Source: Medicago truncatula
Taxonomy: Eukaryota > Streptophyta > Magnoliopsida > Fabales > Fabaceae
Length of the DNA stretch: 64,000 nt
Assembly: GCF_003473485.1 (NCBI RefSeq)
Contig: NC_053047.1
Location: 3,487,001-3,551,000 of the forward strand
Direction: 5' to 3'
Shown here: piece after piece, positions 25,964 through 37,747 of the stretch
Position numbering within the stretch: position 1 is the stretch's first letter
Layout: every line of letters begins with the position of its first letter
Program-made: the position numbers and the translations under genes
Notes under the pieces: generated by a model
Database searches by the model: none
The model's input: the letters and a program-made list of their open reading frames with translations, nothing else
What the model was told of the DNA's origin: nothing

Positions 25964-27475
25964 TCATTGAGCCAAATTAAGGTGATCCAAGCAAGTGGGT
26001 TTCCTCAAAATCAAAAGATATTGCTGTAAGTTATTACATCATGACCTTATTGAACTTGATGAATATTTAGTCTATTTTTAAAGTAGTTGAACTATGATAT
26101 GGAGGTTCAGCATTGATGCTAATTGTTAGAACTAATGCTATTTTTAATTGTTTTAATAGTTCTGCACTAAAATAATTGTTCACTGATGCTATTTTTATGG
26201 AGGTTATATACTGATGCTAATTGTTAAGCACATATTAAGAAATAATATAAACGTACCTATGACTTAGACTTAGCACTACCATTTCAATTCTCTTTTTTTC
26301 CTCCATACAAATCCTAACTCCACTTGATTTTTTTTTTTTTTGACATAAATAACTCCATATGAAACTATGTCCATATTTTAGAAACAGATTGAAAAAAATA
26401 ATGAATTGTCTTGACAGGAAGATATATCAGAATGTTAGTTTGTTTGATGCTTCTGGGAAACTGATATAGGCAAGCAGTGAACACAGTATAATTTTTTAGG
26501 ACAACATACCGGCTAAAAATCAACAATGTTTTTAGATAAGGTTTTAGGCCAACATTTCATATAGTTATCAGGTGACAAAGTACTCTGTTTAAGATTAGGG
26601 AAGAATAGTTGTCAAAATATTTCATATACTTCGAATTATTCATGTATTGAAGTTTTTTTTAAAAAAAAGTTGTTTCTGTTTACTAAATGAAGTATGAAAT
26701 TATTACTTGTTAGTAAAATATAATTATTTTGCAGGATGAGTTTGAAAAAAGGATTATTGAGAGGGATTCACATGAGAAGGCACTAGGGGACGATGTTTCT
26801 AGACATGAAAGTGACAACATTATCTTGATAGCTTGGTTGCAAACTTAGTTAATGTGCTACTTCTAGTACCGTTTTGATAGCTTGGTTGCAAACTTATTTT
26901 GAGAGTTTTCTTGTGACTCTATGTATTTTGAGAGTTGAACAATGGTTGTAAACTTATTGAGAGTTTCCTTATGACTTTTATGGTGATGAATGTATGTGAT
27001 GAGTATGAAGACAATTTTTTATTGTATATTTATAATTTCCATCAAGTTCAATATGGTTTAATATAGTAAATGCATTTACAATCTTAATATAATTAATTAA
27101 TGAAATCTGATTTGAAATTGAATATTAATCTTTTGTTTGAATTAGTGAGGGAAATAAATTTATCACTAAACCAAAGATTGTAGTTTGTGAGGGAATTAAG
27201 TTTCATCACAATTTATGCCTTCAAAATTTGAAAGGGAAAACCAATCCGTCATTAATTAGTGACGGAAATAATGGTAAAACATGATGGAATACTCCCTCAC
27301 TATTAGAAAGGGAACAAGAATCCCTCACTAATTACTGACAGATTTGTAGTGAGGGATTGTATCCGTGTCAATATTCTTAAGGGATTACCCGTCGTCACTA
27401 AATTAGTTTGTGAGGGAATTATGGTAGTTTAGTGACGGATTTCTACCCTCTCTAAAATTGATTTTTCTAGTAGTG
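23604..27475 (+). mobile_element. CACTA (En/Spm) element, left end lost
   Basis: The right terminus ends ...TTTTTCTAGTAGTG at 27475; read from the outside this is CACTACTAGAAAA, the classic plant CACTA terminus. Subterminal repeats (GTGAGGGA, GTGACGGA and their complements) fill 27130-27450. No matching CACTA start lies to the left; the element is cut at about 23604, where a MITE-like piece abuts it. A small 3' reading piece occurs near 26735-26850. Confidence 0.85.
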
Positions 27476-27755
<280 letters not shown>

Positions 27756-28676
27756 ATATTTTTTCTTTTGAAAACTCGGTATCTCACCTAAGGACCGACT
27801 AATCCAAAGGAAAAAAAATGAAATCACATGCATGTGTATTGTTCAAGTTAGACTTATACCAAAATAAGCATGTCACAAAGGAATAGTTCATGGAAAGGTT
27901 ATAAAAGTAAAAGCTCAATGACCTACATGATGATATCATGGAAATAGGGTTGGTTTTTAGTCACAATAACATGCTTTATTCAATAGTAACCGTTAATATT
28001 TTTGGATTTTATGTATGGCAATATATTGAGAAAATTGTAGTAGAATTGGTGCCTTTTTTCTCTGTTTCTGGATAATATATATATAACTTTATCTTATGAT
28101 GACTTCAATCTGTAGAGACCAATCAAGAATAACCAAATTTATGTTCATTTTTTTGGAGAACTGAAAGGCTAGTGTTTCCTGATTTCGTTTTTTAGGAGAT
28201 TATATAACAAGCAAATTTATGTTCATTTCAACTTTTCCCATTTTCTAACTTATATTCAATCAAATGTTCATTGGAAATGGTTTTGAATGGAATTTAGTAG
28301 TTACTTTGATTAGCCTTACTTTCAGTGTCATTACAAATGAAATGATTCAGAAAATACTAATAAAAAAGAACAAGTGATTCAGAAAATAAAAATGTAATTA
28401 AAAGTTACATGCTAATAGAGATTTAGGAAGAATAACTTAGAATACTTTCATGTATCATTAGATTTGGTAAAGGGATGATAGCTTGCATAAACACCATATC
28501 ATCATTCACAAGCATTTAATTTGCAGAATATAATATTTATTTCACTCTCTTAATTTGTACAAAACTTGAACAACGATCCAAATGCACCAAATATTTCACT
28601 AAATTAATTAACAATAAGAAACAAGCACTCTGATAGACCAGCTAGTAACTTTAGATAGTTATTGTATAGTCATTGT
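27756..28676. other. intergenic; 3' flank of inverted LHCB1
   Basis: AT-rich. 28440-28676 is the 3' UTR and flank of the inverted LHCB1 copy, similar in reverse to the flanks of copies 4 and 5. No gene. Confidence 0.45.
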
Positions 28677-29474
28677 TCACTTTCCGGGGACAAAGTTTGT
28701 GGCGAAGGCCCAAGCGTTGTTGTTAACTGGGTCAGCGATGTGGTCAGCAAGGTTTTCTAAAGGTCCCTTTCCGGTCACGATGGCTTGAACAAAGAATCCA
28801 AACATAGAGAACATCGCTAACCTACCATTCTTGAGTTCTTTAACCTTTAACTCTGCAAAAGCCTCGGGGTCCTCAGCAAGGCCCAATGGGTCAAAGCTTC
28901 CACCTGGATAGAGTGGGTCGACTACCTCACCAAGAGGTCCACCGGCAATACGGTAACCTTCAACAGCTCCCATTAAGATAACTTGGACAGCCCAAATAGC
29001 AAGGATGCTTTGTGCATGGACTAGGCTTGGGTTACCCAAGTAGTCAAGTCCACCCTCACTAAAGATTTGAGATCCTGCCTTAAACCACACAGCCTCACCG
29101 AATTTCACACCATTGCGAGCCAAGAGTTCTGGGAAGACACATCCTAAGGCACCCAACATAGCCCATCTACTATGAATGACCTCGAGTTCACGGTTTTTGG
29201 CAAATGTCTCTGGGTCGGCAGAAAGCCCAGCAGTATCCCAACCATAATCACCAGGAAATTCTCCCGTGAGGTAAGATGGAGCTTCACCAGAGAATGGACC
29301 CAAGTACTTGACACGGTCTGGACCGTACCACTGGCTTCCAGAAGGAGCAGTCTTCTTGGTGGTTGTTTTCCTCATGGTGATTCTTCCCATCACAAGGTCT
29401 GGAGTCGAAGGGGAAAGCTTGATTGCCTTTCCAACCATTGATGAAGATGAGAGAGCCATTGTTGAAGCAGCCAT
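28677..29474 (-). CDS. LHCB1: LHCB1, chlorophyll a/b-binding protein of LHCII (inverted copy 6)
   Basis: Intronless, 265 residues, on the opposite strand to the other copies. The transit peptide [13 protein letters not shown] and [13 protein letters not shown] are close to copy 4. The mature start is [21 protein letters not shown] replaces the P before the trimerisation motif, a difference not seen in the other copies. All pigment ligands (E98, H101, R103, Q164, E172, R175, E213, N216, R218, Q230, H245) are kept. The C-terminus [24 protein letters not shown] groups it with copies 4 and 5. It is probably expressed, but its promoter carries an insertion. Confidence 0.97.
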   Translation of the reverse strand: MAASTMALSSSSMVGKAIKLSPSTPDLVMGRITMRKTTTKKTAPSGSQWYGPDRVKYLGPFSGEAPSYLTGEFPGDYGWDTAGLSADPETFAKNRELEVIHSRWAMLGALGCVFPELLARNGVKFGEAVWFKAGSQIFSEGGLDYLGNPSLVHAQSILAIWAVQVILMGAVEGYRIAGGPLGEVVDPLYPGGSFDPLGLAEDPEAFAELKVKELKNGRLAMFSMFGFFVQAIVTGKGPLENLADHIADPVNNNAWAFATNFVPGK

Positions 29475-30043
29475 TGTAGTATTTTTTGGTAACTAAGTTA
29501 AACAAACGAGTAGTTCTATTGAAAATGAAGAGGAGGATTATTTATTTTTGATAAGGTAAGAGGATGATTGTTGATGATGCATGGTGGATACTATTTATAT
29601 GTGATTCCAACAAGGAAAACTAGAGGTCCTTATCTTACAAAATCTATATCTTGATTTTCAATTGGTTTCGAGCATTGCACTTGCATCTCAAGCCACACAT
29701 ATATCATTTTAGAATTATAAAAAAAAAATCTTTCAGAAATATATCAGATATCCACAATATGACAATTGATTATCATGAAAACCTTGTTTCATCCAATAAG
29801 AAGTTGTCATTTATGATTTCTTGATGTGATAATCAAAAGATGTATAACAATATATAAACGTTAAGTATTGCAGAAGAGGGACCACATTGACGGTACTCCA
29901 TCCGTTGTCAATTATAAACAAATTTTAAATTTTTAGATTCATTTAATTAATGATGTAGTCTGTAATATAGATCATATATATTATTAATTGAATGAACCTA
30001 AAAATTTAAAATTTATTTATAATTGACAACGGAGGTTGGTCTC
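29475..30043 (-). promoter_or_regulatory. LHCB1 copy 6 promoter, dyad split by a MITE
   Basis: Read on -: CCAAT at 29665-29661, GATA at 29650-29647, the I-box GATAAGG at 29634-29628, and TATAAATA at 29599-29592, 125 bp before the ATG. The proximal dyad arm GTGGTCCC is at 29885-29878 and the distal arm, GAGACCA, at 30043-30037. The Stowaway MITE at 29896-30035 lies between them. Without it the spacer would be about 9-11 bp, as in the other copies. Confidence 0.8.
29896..30035. mobile_element. Stowaway-like MITE (140 bp)
   Basis: The ends CTCCATCCGTTGTCAATTAT and ATAATTGACAACGGAGG are inverted repeats, and the core is also palindromic. A TA lies to the left (29894-29895); the right copy has decayed. 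This is the Tc1/mariner-type MITE structure. Comparison with the other LHCB1 promoters gives the empty site. Confidence 0.85.
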
Positions 30044-30102
30044 ATTGTTAGTTTCTTATGTGTGTTGCATCAAATAAACAAATTATCTTTAGTTTAATTA
30101 TA

Positions 30103-30483
30103 GGCTTAAATAGGTCTTTCGTCCTGCAAATATAGGTCATTTGAATTTTCGTCTCTAAAGTTGCTAATCCTTCAAATCTGCCACTGCAAAATTTAATCAT
30201 TTGACTTCTGGTCTTAATTAGGTTTTTTCGCTAAGGTGGACTGTCATTAGCGACGTGGTGCCCATGTGGTAAGTGATGATTAGGCGAGGTGGTTGGCTTA
30301 AATAGGTCTTTCGTCCCTACAAATATAGGTCATTTGAATTTTCGTCCCTAAAGTTACTAATCAGATGTAATTATGACCATTTTTTAAATGATTAATATTT
30401 GCAATGGCAAAATGGAAGGAATAGTAATTTGGACGAAAATTCAAATAGTCTATATTTGCAGGGACGAAAGACCTGTTTAAGCG
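30103..30483. mobile_element. Mutator-like MITE (381 bp)
   Basis: The terminal inverted repeat is GGCTTAAATAGGTCTTTCGTC against GACGAAAGACCTGTTTAAGC. A second partial copy of the left arm lies inside at about 30296. The 9-bp target duplication TTAATTATA is at 30094-30102 and 30484-30492. Non-coding. Confidence 0.85.
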
Positions 30484-30896
30484 TTAATTATAATATATTA
30501 TCATACCATGAGTTTGTAACCAATGATAAATTTACATAACATCATGCTTGTTTTGTTGCATAAGAGTAGTTCATAGGAAAATAATTTAGTGAAGTTGGTA
30601 CGGTATACCGTATACCATAAAGGCAAAATCACTCTAGGTTGGTTATGAAATTTGCTTGTTGAATAATCTTTTAGTTATTATGATCATTTGATAGAATAAA
30701 AATTAGAAAATGGATCCTTATAGTAGAAATTGCATTCATATAGTTGTGTAATGAACAAGCTTGTTCATTCCCATTTATGTAGTTGCAAAAACAGAATATA
30801 AAACATAGCGGTTTATGCAAACTCTAGATTTGTTCAATGAATTTTCAAGAAAAGATTTGACTTTCAAATTGTAAAGACCAGTTAGTATATATATTT

Positions 30897-31638
30897 GAGT
30901 TCATATGTCTTTACCCCTGTAATTTGGTTGAGTTTCAGTTTACCCCCTCTAAAAAAAAGTTTAGATTTCGACCCTATAATATCAAGATTCTCCTCAAAAC
31001 ATCCCTGTAATATAAAGATTCTCCACAAAACACCTCTGACCTCATCCAGACGCTGACGTGGCACGCCACTGTGTAATTATTTTAATTTTATTTTTTTTAA
31101 AACCTGACACGTGTGTAATGGACATTGACGTGGCACGCCGCTGTGTAATTATTATAAATTTTTAAATAAATTTGTATCCAGATTTTTAAAAATAAAAATA
31201 TTTTCGAGATTTTTTTTTTTTGAGAAAATTTTAAAAACTTCTTTTCGAAAAATATATATTTTCAAAAATAATTTGAATTTTTTTTCAAAATTAATTTTAA
31301 AATATTTTTCGTAAATTTTGGAATTTTTGAAAAATATATATTAAAAAATTTTGGAAAATATTTTTCGTAAAAAAAAATCCTGATTTTTTTTTTTAACTAT
31401 TACAAATTTTTTCAATTTTAAAAAAAAAATGAAAAAAATCAATTATACAGTTAGCACGCCACATAATCAGATATGCATAGTCAGCATGCCACTCAGCTCG
31501 TCACGTCAGCAATTCTGCACAGTCACATGGGTCAGGGGCTAAAATTAAAGAATCTTATTTTACAGGGTTGAAATCTAATTTTTTTTTTTACAGGGGATAA
31601 ACCGAAACTTGCCCAAATTACAGGGGTAAAGACATATA

Positions 31639-31642
<4 letters not shown>
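30897..31642. mobile_element. palindromic MITE-like element
   Basis: The left arm TTCATATGTCTTTACCCCTG and the right arm CAGGGGTAAAGACATATAA are inverted repeats, followed inward by more pairing (TTTGGTTGAGTTTCAGTTTA against TAAACCGAAACTTGCCCAAA). The unit B homologue lacks it, so it is an insertion. The target duplication is not clear, partly because a TA tract follows. The inside holds GACGTGGCACGCC repeats and ACACGTGT. Confidence 0.75.

Positions 31643-31699
<57 letters not shown>
31643..31699. repeat. (TA)n microsatellite
   Basis: About 28 uninterrupted TA units directly beside the MITE end; absent from the unit B homologue. Confidence 0.95.
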
Positions 31700-31703
<4 letters not shown>

Positions 31704-31824
31704 CAAATTTCAAGATTGTAAATCAATGGAGAAACAAGGTTCTATAATGCTCTCTTTTTTTTAATTACTATTATTATTATTGTGCATACGGCCATTGTGC
31801 TAACGGATTTGTTTCATTTACTTT

Positions 31825-31995
31825 TTTTTTGGCTTTCGCATCAGTTTCCGATCCATCAAAGGTTGACGACTAATCCGGTTCATGCGTAGAGGTATGTGCA
31901 CTGGCCAAGCGTTGTTCCCCTTGGGAATCGAACCCGGTATTCTCCGGATACGTCTTTGGAATAAACTCCTTGCCACTTGAGCCCAAACAACTTAG
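31825..31995 (-). mobile_element. tRNA-derived SINE with 17-bp target duplication
   Basis: On - it reads TTGGGCTCAAGTGGCAAGGAG (A-box region), then GGGTTCGATTCCC (B box), GGCCAGTGCAC, GATTAGTCG and an A-rich tail. A direct repeat TTTGTTTCATTTACTTT flanks it at 31808-31824 and 31996-32012. A second copy lies at 45017-45187. The empty site is preserved in unit B near 45780. Confidence 0.88.
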
Positions 31996-32012
31996 TTTGT
32001 TTCATTTACTTT

Positions 32013-32481
32013 GCTCCATTTATGGTCTATTTATAAGAGATGGACATATGTGATAGTTTTGAGGGATCTACAAAATCACTAATCCATTTATTATGTTTAT
32101 CTCTAATAAATGGACAAGCAAAGCCAAACTTTACGCCAACGGGTATAAATAATTATAAACATTTTTTTTGTTGTGTAAATTTGATTTCTATTGTTTATAT
32201 ATTTTCTTACATCGTGAAGACTCTTGAAGGACTCTAAATCATGTTTTAAGTTTGAGTTATCACTCCCTTCTTCTTTCAAAGATATTACAACCTCCTCCTC
32301 TCTTGTTTCAAAACATACACCACTCTCTCTCCAAAATGCAAAATTATAGATTTTGATCCGAGTTTATATTTTCCGTTAACTTTCGTTTAACCATTTTGAA
32401 AAAAAGAATAATTTTATCAAAATGGCCTTATTTATCATATCTTTCACCTTCGGCATTTCATTGCGGAGTTTGATTTAAATA
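32013..32481. other. intergenic before the Helitron block
   Basis: AT-rich. 32270-32310 is a near reverse complement of 37735-37755 (GTTTTGAAACAAGAGAGGA). No gene. Confidence 0.4.
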
Positions 32482-33398
32482 TCTTCTTATCTTCTTATAT
32501 ATTAAAGTTAACCCGTAAGCTCTAATTTTAACCTAAACCATATTGCATAATTTTACTGTTTTAACCCTAATGCTCACACCTAATCTCCTATTTTCATGAA
32601 CAAAGCAAATCGGCATCGCTTTATTTCCCCTATTTCTTCAAAACAAATCGCCCTATTTCTTCAACAAAACAAATCGCCATATTGGAATAAAAGGGTTTTG
32701 AAAGATTATAGCAACATTTTTTTTTGTTAATATTACACTTTTCATCCAAATTAGAACTGAACTCTCTTTGTTAAATATCTACAACAAAATGCACCAGAAT
32801 TTTGCAATCTATATAAACAGGTGGAAGAAACATTTCAACAAACAGTTAAAGGGTATCATTTACGGTAAAGGCCAAATATTCGATAAAAGGAAAATTATTT
32901 AAATAAAACATTTTACATGTTGAGATTAAAAATGAGCTATTTTTAGGTACATAATATAACATTAACATATAATTTTTACAAAAGAGTGAAGTAACATTTT
33001 GTCAAAAAAAATAAAAATGAAGTAACATACCAATAATATAACATCTTCTTATCTTATCTTATCTTATCTTATCTTTTATTTATAAACCTAACATTGTTGC
33101 CCTAATTCCACCTAATATTTAACCTAAAAAATTATAGCCATTTTTCCCTCCTTCAAAACCTAACCATATTTTCTAATTCCCCTCCTCCAAACCCTAACCA
33201 TGATTTCCTAATTTCCCTCCTCCTAAAACCTAATTCCCCTCCTTCAAAACCTAACCATATTTCCTAATTCCCCTCCTCCAAACCCTAACCATGATTTCTT
33301 AATTTTCCTCCTCCTAAAATCTATCTAATTGATTTTCATATTTTCTGTTGCCATATTTTTTTTCCTCACTTCCTCAACTCATTTACCCTAATATATTA

Positions 33399-35045
33399 TC
33401 TTTTATCTTTTATTTATTAAAGTTAACCCGGATGCTAATTGTTGCCTTAATTTAACTTAAATTCAATGCTTGCTTTTACTGTATTACCCATGTTTAAAAT
33501 ATCAAATTGCAGAAATCTCCTATTTTAAAAAAAAATAAAATTGTTTCCTACTAAACAGATAAACTTAAAAAAAAAAAAAAAAATCACTCCTATTAACAAA
33601 TTGTTCCTATTTTATTGCAGAAATTCCCAATTCTTTTGAACGAAACAAATCCCTCCTACTTTTTTTTTAACAAAACAAATCATTATTTCCTGCTGCTTCT
33701 GCTAATAGATTTTGTTACTCGCATCCTTGGAGGTTGACTGGTCTAAACTCCCATAGAATTTCTGAATCTGCAAATATCATTTGTGTAAGATGATGATATA
33801 TGCAATGATTTTCAATGTTTTTTCTTTCTCCACCATGTTTTGATCTGTAGCTTTATTTTACAAATTGCAGATTTTGTTGATGGAAATGTGGATTTGGGGA
33901 TATGCAGGTATGTTTGTTTATTTCACTTTCATTATGTAATTGTTTCATTCTAATTTTTTTTTTCTTCCCTTTTTATGTGTTTGTATAGAAGTTTTTTTTT
34001 TATTTTATATAATTGCCTCACTTTCTCTGATGGTTCCCATTATGTCGTTGGATTTATCACCAAGAAGCTGGAAGGGTTGGTTCTATCCAGAAATTTGCAG
34101 ATAGGCTTCGTTGTTACACTTGGTCATTACTTCTTCATCTCACTTCAAAATTGCAAGTGCGTTTTCTCTTTCCATGCGAAAATTATTAGCTTATCTTAAC
34201 GGGGCTCCACAATGATTTAATTGTTTCATTCTAATTTATTTATTTTTTTGTTTATATAGAAGCATTGTTATTGTGTTAACATTGAGAAGAAAAATCAAAT
34301 GGATTTTTAGCTGCTCCTCCTCTTTTATGTGACTAAGGTTAACCACACATCTTTCTCTCTATTCAATTCCTCTATTGTACAAAATAGCTTGCAATAGCTT
34401 TTTAGACTTCTTACAAAATCAAAGTAATTGTTATATGATTGGTGTGGGGTTTGGTTTGTTGATTTTGCAGTTCAGCAATTTTCAAATTCGGGGTTGGAAT
34501 AAGAGTAGGAGCATTTGTTTAGTTTGATTTTTGGTTATTTGTAATCCGATGACTTTTTGAATTGCATTGCTATCTAATTTATTATCATCTCTTTTTTTGT
34601 TTGTTATATTCTAGAAGGAGGTTTATGCGGTGGTGGTTGTTGCAAGAAGGCCCTCGCGGTGATAATTTATACGGTGGTGGTTGATTAAACTGATGTGACT
34701 GTGTCTTAGATGTCCCCTGAGCTATGCAAACTACAAATTAAGTTGTAAACCATGATTCATATCATTGTTTTAATAAGGATTGGCCCAATGCTTCATGTGA
34801 TATTCTATTGGCTGAATAAGGATCTATCTAAGCATATGATTGTGTCTTCAAAATATGCTTAACTTACCATTAACTATAAGTATGATCATTGCAAAACATT
34901 AATTGTAAATCATACCTTACCTACATAATATAGCTATATATTTCATGTTATTTTAATTTACGGTTTTTATGTGATGTTGAACTCCTAAATTACTAATATA
35001 TTGTGCTCATCATTGACCCGTGTGATAGCACGGGGTTAGCAAATT
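33399..35045 (+). mobile_element. possible third nested Helitron, degenerate
   Basis: A head-like TTTATTTATTAAAGTTAACCC starts near 33406 and a hairpin-like CCCGTGTGATAGCACGGGG lies at 35019-35040, but no CTAGT end follows. It would separate the left part of the inner Helitron from its helicase remnant. Tentative. Confidence 0.35.
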
Positions 35046-35069
35046 ATGAGGTTTTGCTTGACATGAAAG

Positions 35070-35275
35070 CAATTTCCGTTATCTGTCTCATTTGCAATAA
35101 CTATTAACAAGAGTCAGGGTCAGTCGTTGAAACATGTTGGTGTTTATCTACCATCTCCTGTTTTTTCACATGGACAATTGTACGTCGCAATATCAAGGGT
35201 TACTTCAAAGGATGGTTTAAAGATATTGATCAATGATGAGGACGGCGAAGATATCGATGTGACATCAAATGTGAT
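35070..35275 (+). pseudogene. Helitron helicase C-terminal fragment
   Basis: It translates as [19 protein letters not shown], then [22 protein letters not shown] and KDGLKILI. These are motifs V and VI of the PIF1-type helicase in plant Helitron RepHel proteins, near the normal C-terminus. The Rep nuclease, the rest of the helicase and the start are missing, so the element is non-autonomous. Confidence 0.92.
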
Positions 35276-35350
35276 CTTTTTTTTTTGTCAGGTAACCTAG
35301 CGACTAGAATTCACCTTATAAGGTGAATAAGTAGGGTGTCCGGGGTTCGA
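35276..35350 (-). mobile_element. SINE fragment (second SINE family)
   Basis: On - it reads TTCGAACCCCGGACACCC, TTATTCACCTTATAAGGTGAA, then CTAG...TACCTGAC and an A tail: the 3' half of a common legume tRNA-derived SINE. Relatives here are at 43500-43583, 44388-44490 and 56735-56866. Confidence 0.7.
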
Positions 35351-37318
35351 ATTAATATTATGAATTGAATTATACTATTATTTCCATTCAACTAAACTAT
35401 TTTGATACATATTAGCACTTGATATATTTATCAATATGACCCGTGCTTTGCACGGGTTAATGGTCTAGTTATATATTAAAGTTAACTTGTAAGCCCTAAT
35501 TTTAACCTAAACCCTATTGCATAATTTTACAGTTTTAACCCTAATGCTCACACCTAATCTCCTATTTTTGTGAACAACTCTAATGCTCACACCTAATCTT
35601 CTTATCTTCTTATATATTAAAGTTAACCTGTAAGCCCTAATTTTAAACTAAATCTTATTGCATAATTTTACTGTTTTAACCCTAATGCGTACACCTAATC
35701 TCCTATTTTCATGAACAAAGCAAATCGGCATTGCTTTATTTCCCCTATTTCTTCAAAACAAATCGCCCTATTTCTTCAACAAAACAAATCGCCATATTGG
35801 AATAAAAGGGTTTTGAAAGATTATAGCAACATTTTTTTTGTTAATATTACACTTTTCATCCAAATTAGAACTGAACTCTCTTTGTTAAATATCTACCACA
35901 AAATGCACCAGAATTTTGCAATCTATATAAACAGGTGGAAGAAACATTTCAACAAACAGTTAAAGGGTATCATTTACGGTAAAGGCCAAATATTCGATAA
36001 AAGGAAAATTATTTAAATAAAACATTTTACATGTTGAGGTTGAAAATGAGCTATTTTTAGGTACATAATATAACATTAACATATAATTTTTACAAAAGAA
36101 TGAAATAACATTTTGTCAAAAAAAAATAAAAAATGAAGTAACATACCAATAATATAACATCTTCTTATATATTAAAGTTAACCCATAAGCCCTAATTTTA
36201 ACTTAAACCTTATTGCATAATTTTACAGTTTTAACCCTAATGCTCACACCTAATCTCCTATTTTCGTGAACAACCCTAATGCTCACATCTAATCTTCTTA
36301 TATATTAAAGTTAACCCGTAAGCCCTAATTTTAACCTAAACCCTATTGCATAATTTTACTGTTTTAACCCTAATGCTCACACCTAATCTCCTATTTTCAT
36401 GAACAACTTTAATGCTCACACCTAATCTCCTATTTTCATGAACAAAGAAAATCGGCATTGCTTTATTTCCCCTATTTCTAAAACAAATCGCCCTATTTCT
36501 TCAACAAAACAAATCGTCATATTGGAATAAAAGGGTTTTGAAAGATTATAGCAACATTTTTTTTGTTAATATTATATTTTTCATCCAAATTAGAACTGAA
36601 CTCTCTTTGTTAAATATCTACCACAAAATGCACCAGAATTTTGCAATCTATATAAACAGGTGGAAGAAACATTTCAACAAACAGTTAAAGGGTATCACTT
36701 ACGGTAAAGGCCAAATATTCGATAAAAGGAAAATTATTTAAATAAAACATTTTACATGTTGGAGTTAAAAATGAGCTATTTTTAGGTACATAATACAACA
36801 TTAACATATAATTTTTACAAAAGAATGAAGTAACATTTTGTCAAAAAAATAAATAAAATGAAGTAACATACCAATAATATAACATTGAGATATAATTTTA
36901 ACAAAAGAATGAAGTAACACACGATTCATAAAAATTAATATTTTTAAGGTGAATAAGTGTGGTGTCTGAGGTTCGAATTCCAACATCTGAATATATTTGG
37001 GATCACATATTTCATTCTCTTGGATATGCATTGAGATTTGTTTTTGTCTACTACATCTACAATGTATATGACCCGTGCGGCAGCACGGGTGGAAAGTCTA
37101 GTTTCTCTTAATTTTTAACAAGTTTTGTTGAAAAGATAATGCACTTTGCTAATGTTGTTGTGTTTGTGTTGGGGCTTCAAAATGCTCAATGAATTATAAG
37201 GAGAAATTTTTTTAAGACAGAATAAATATATTAAAAAAGAAATGGATGAGATAAAGCTAAGCACAAGGTGTATCTACCAAAGAAACAAAACAAAGTGTCA
37301 AAGTACAATTAAAAAATT

Positions 37319-37604
37319 AGGGTTAATAGGTATTTATTCCTCTATAATATAGGTCATTTCTGGTTTTCCCTTTGTAAAATTTTTATTTTGATTCACCCCC
37401 TGTAAAATATTTTTGTTTTGATTTACCTCCCTAATAGGTCAAACAAAACCAACTTTATTTTTTTTTTCAAGAAATTTTCGTTTTTGTTTGGCCGATTAGG
37501 GGGGTAAATCAAAACAAAAATATTTAACAGGGGGTGAATCAAAATAAAAATTTTACAGGGGAAAAACAAAAAATGACATATATTACAGAGGGTAAAGACC
37601 TATT
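37319..37604. mobile_element. palindromic MITE-like element (~286 bp)
   Basis: The ends GGGTTAATAGGTATTTATTCC and GGTAAAGACCTATTAACCC pair, as do inner arms (GTAAAATTTTTATTTTGATTC against GAATCAAAATAAAAATTTTAC). The target duplication is not clear. Confidence 0.7.
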
Positions 37605-37747
37605 AACCCAAAATAAACACCATGCCCAGAAGATAAAAGCCAATAACCAGTGCTATCGGGTGAGATAACAAAAAATATATAAATTCAGATTAAAATATTG
37701 AATTAAGCATCTTTAAAGGGAGAGTTGTGTATGTTTTGAAACAAGAG

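Larger units (their letters stand above)
32490..35469 (+). mobile_element. inner Helitron (2,980 bp)
   Basis: It begins TCTTCTTATATATTAAAG after A32489 and ends with hairpin CCCGTGC-TTT-GCACGGG, then CTAGT at 35465-35469, before T35470. This is a canonical A|T Helitron insertion, here inside the 5' end of another Helitron. It carries a broken helicase end (35070-35275), a SINE piece (35276-35350), TTATC pentamer repeats (33044-33078) and a CCCTCCT-rich tandem repeat (33145-33320). Confidence 0.8.
32490..36885 (+). repeat. three copies of a ~555-bp Helitron 5' unit
   Basis: Near-identical units lie at 32490-33043, 35605-36159 and 36293-about 36885. Shorter forms of the first 130 bp are at 35470-35596 and 36160-36292. 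Each unit includes a head, TAACCTAAACC, GCTCACACCTAATC and a 60-100-codon open stretch that is complete only in the second copy. Confidence 0.85.
32482..37102 (+). mobile_element. outer Helitron, multi-headed
   Basis: It starts after A with TCTTCTTA (32482-32489), is interrupted by the inner Helitron, and goes on at 35470. It ends with the hairpin CCCGTGC-GGCA-GCACGGG and CTAGT at 37102, followed by T. More heads of the type TCTTCTTATATATTAAAG lie at 35605, 36160 and 36293, each after an A. So several 5' ends share one 3' end. Which head belongs to that end cannot be decided by eye. Confidence 0.7.

Noticed and set aside
31797-31995. tRNA gene
   Set aside because: A- and B-box strings are present, but the cloverleaf is not complete and the body, tail and target duplication show a SINE.
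33044-33320. CRISPR-like or other array of repeats in the Helitron
   Set aside because: These are simple TTATC and CCCTCCT-rich tandem repeats without unique spacers of constant length, in a plant nuclear context.
35711-36016. 101-codon open frame in the Helitron unit as a gene
   Set aside because: The other two copies lose the frame through length changes in poly-T and other tracts, and the wording matches no family.
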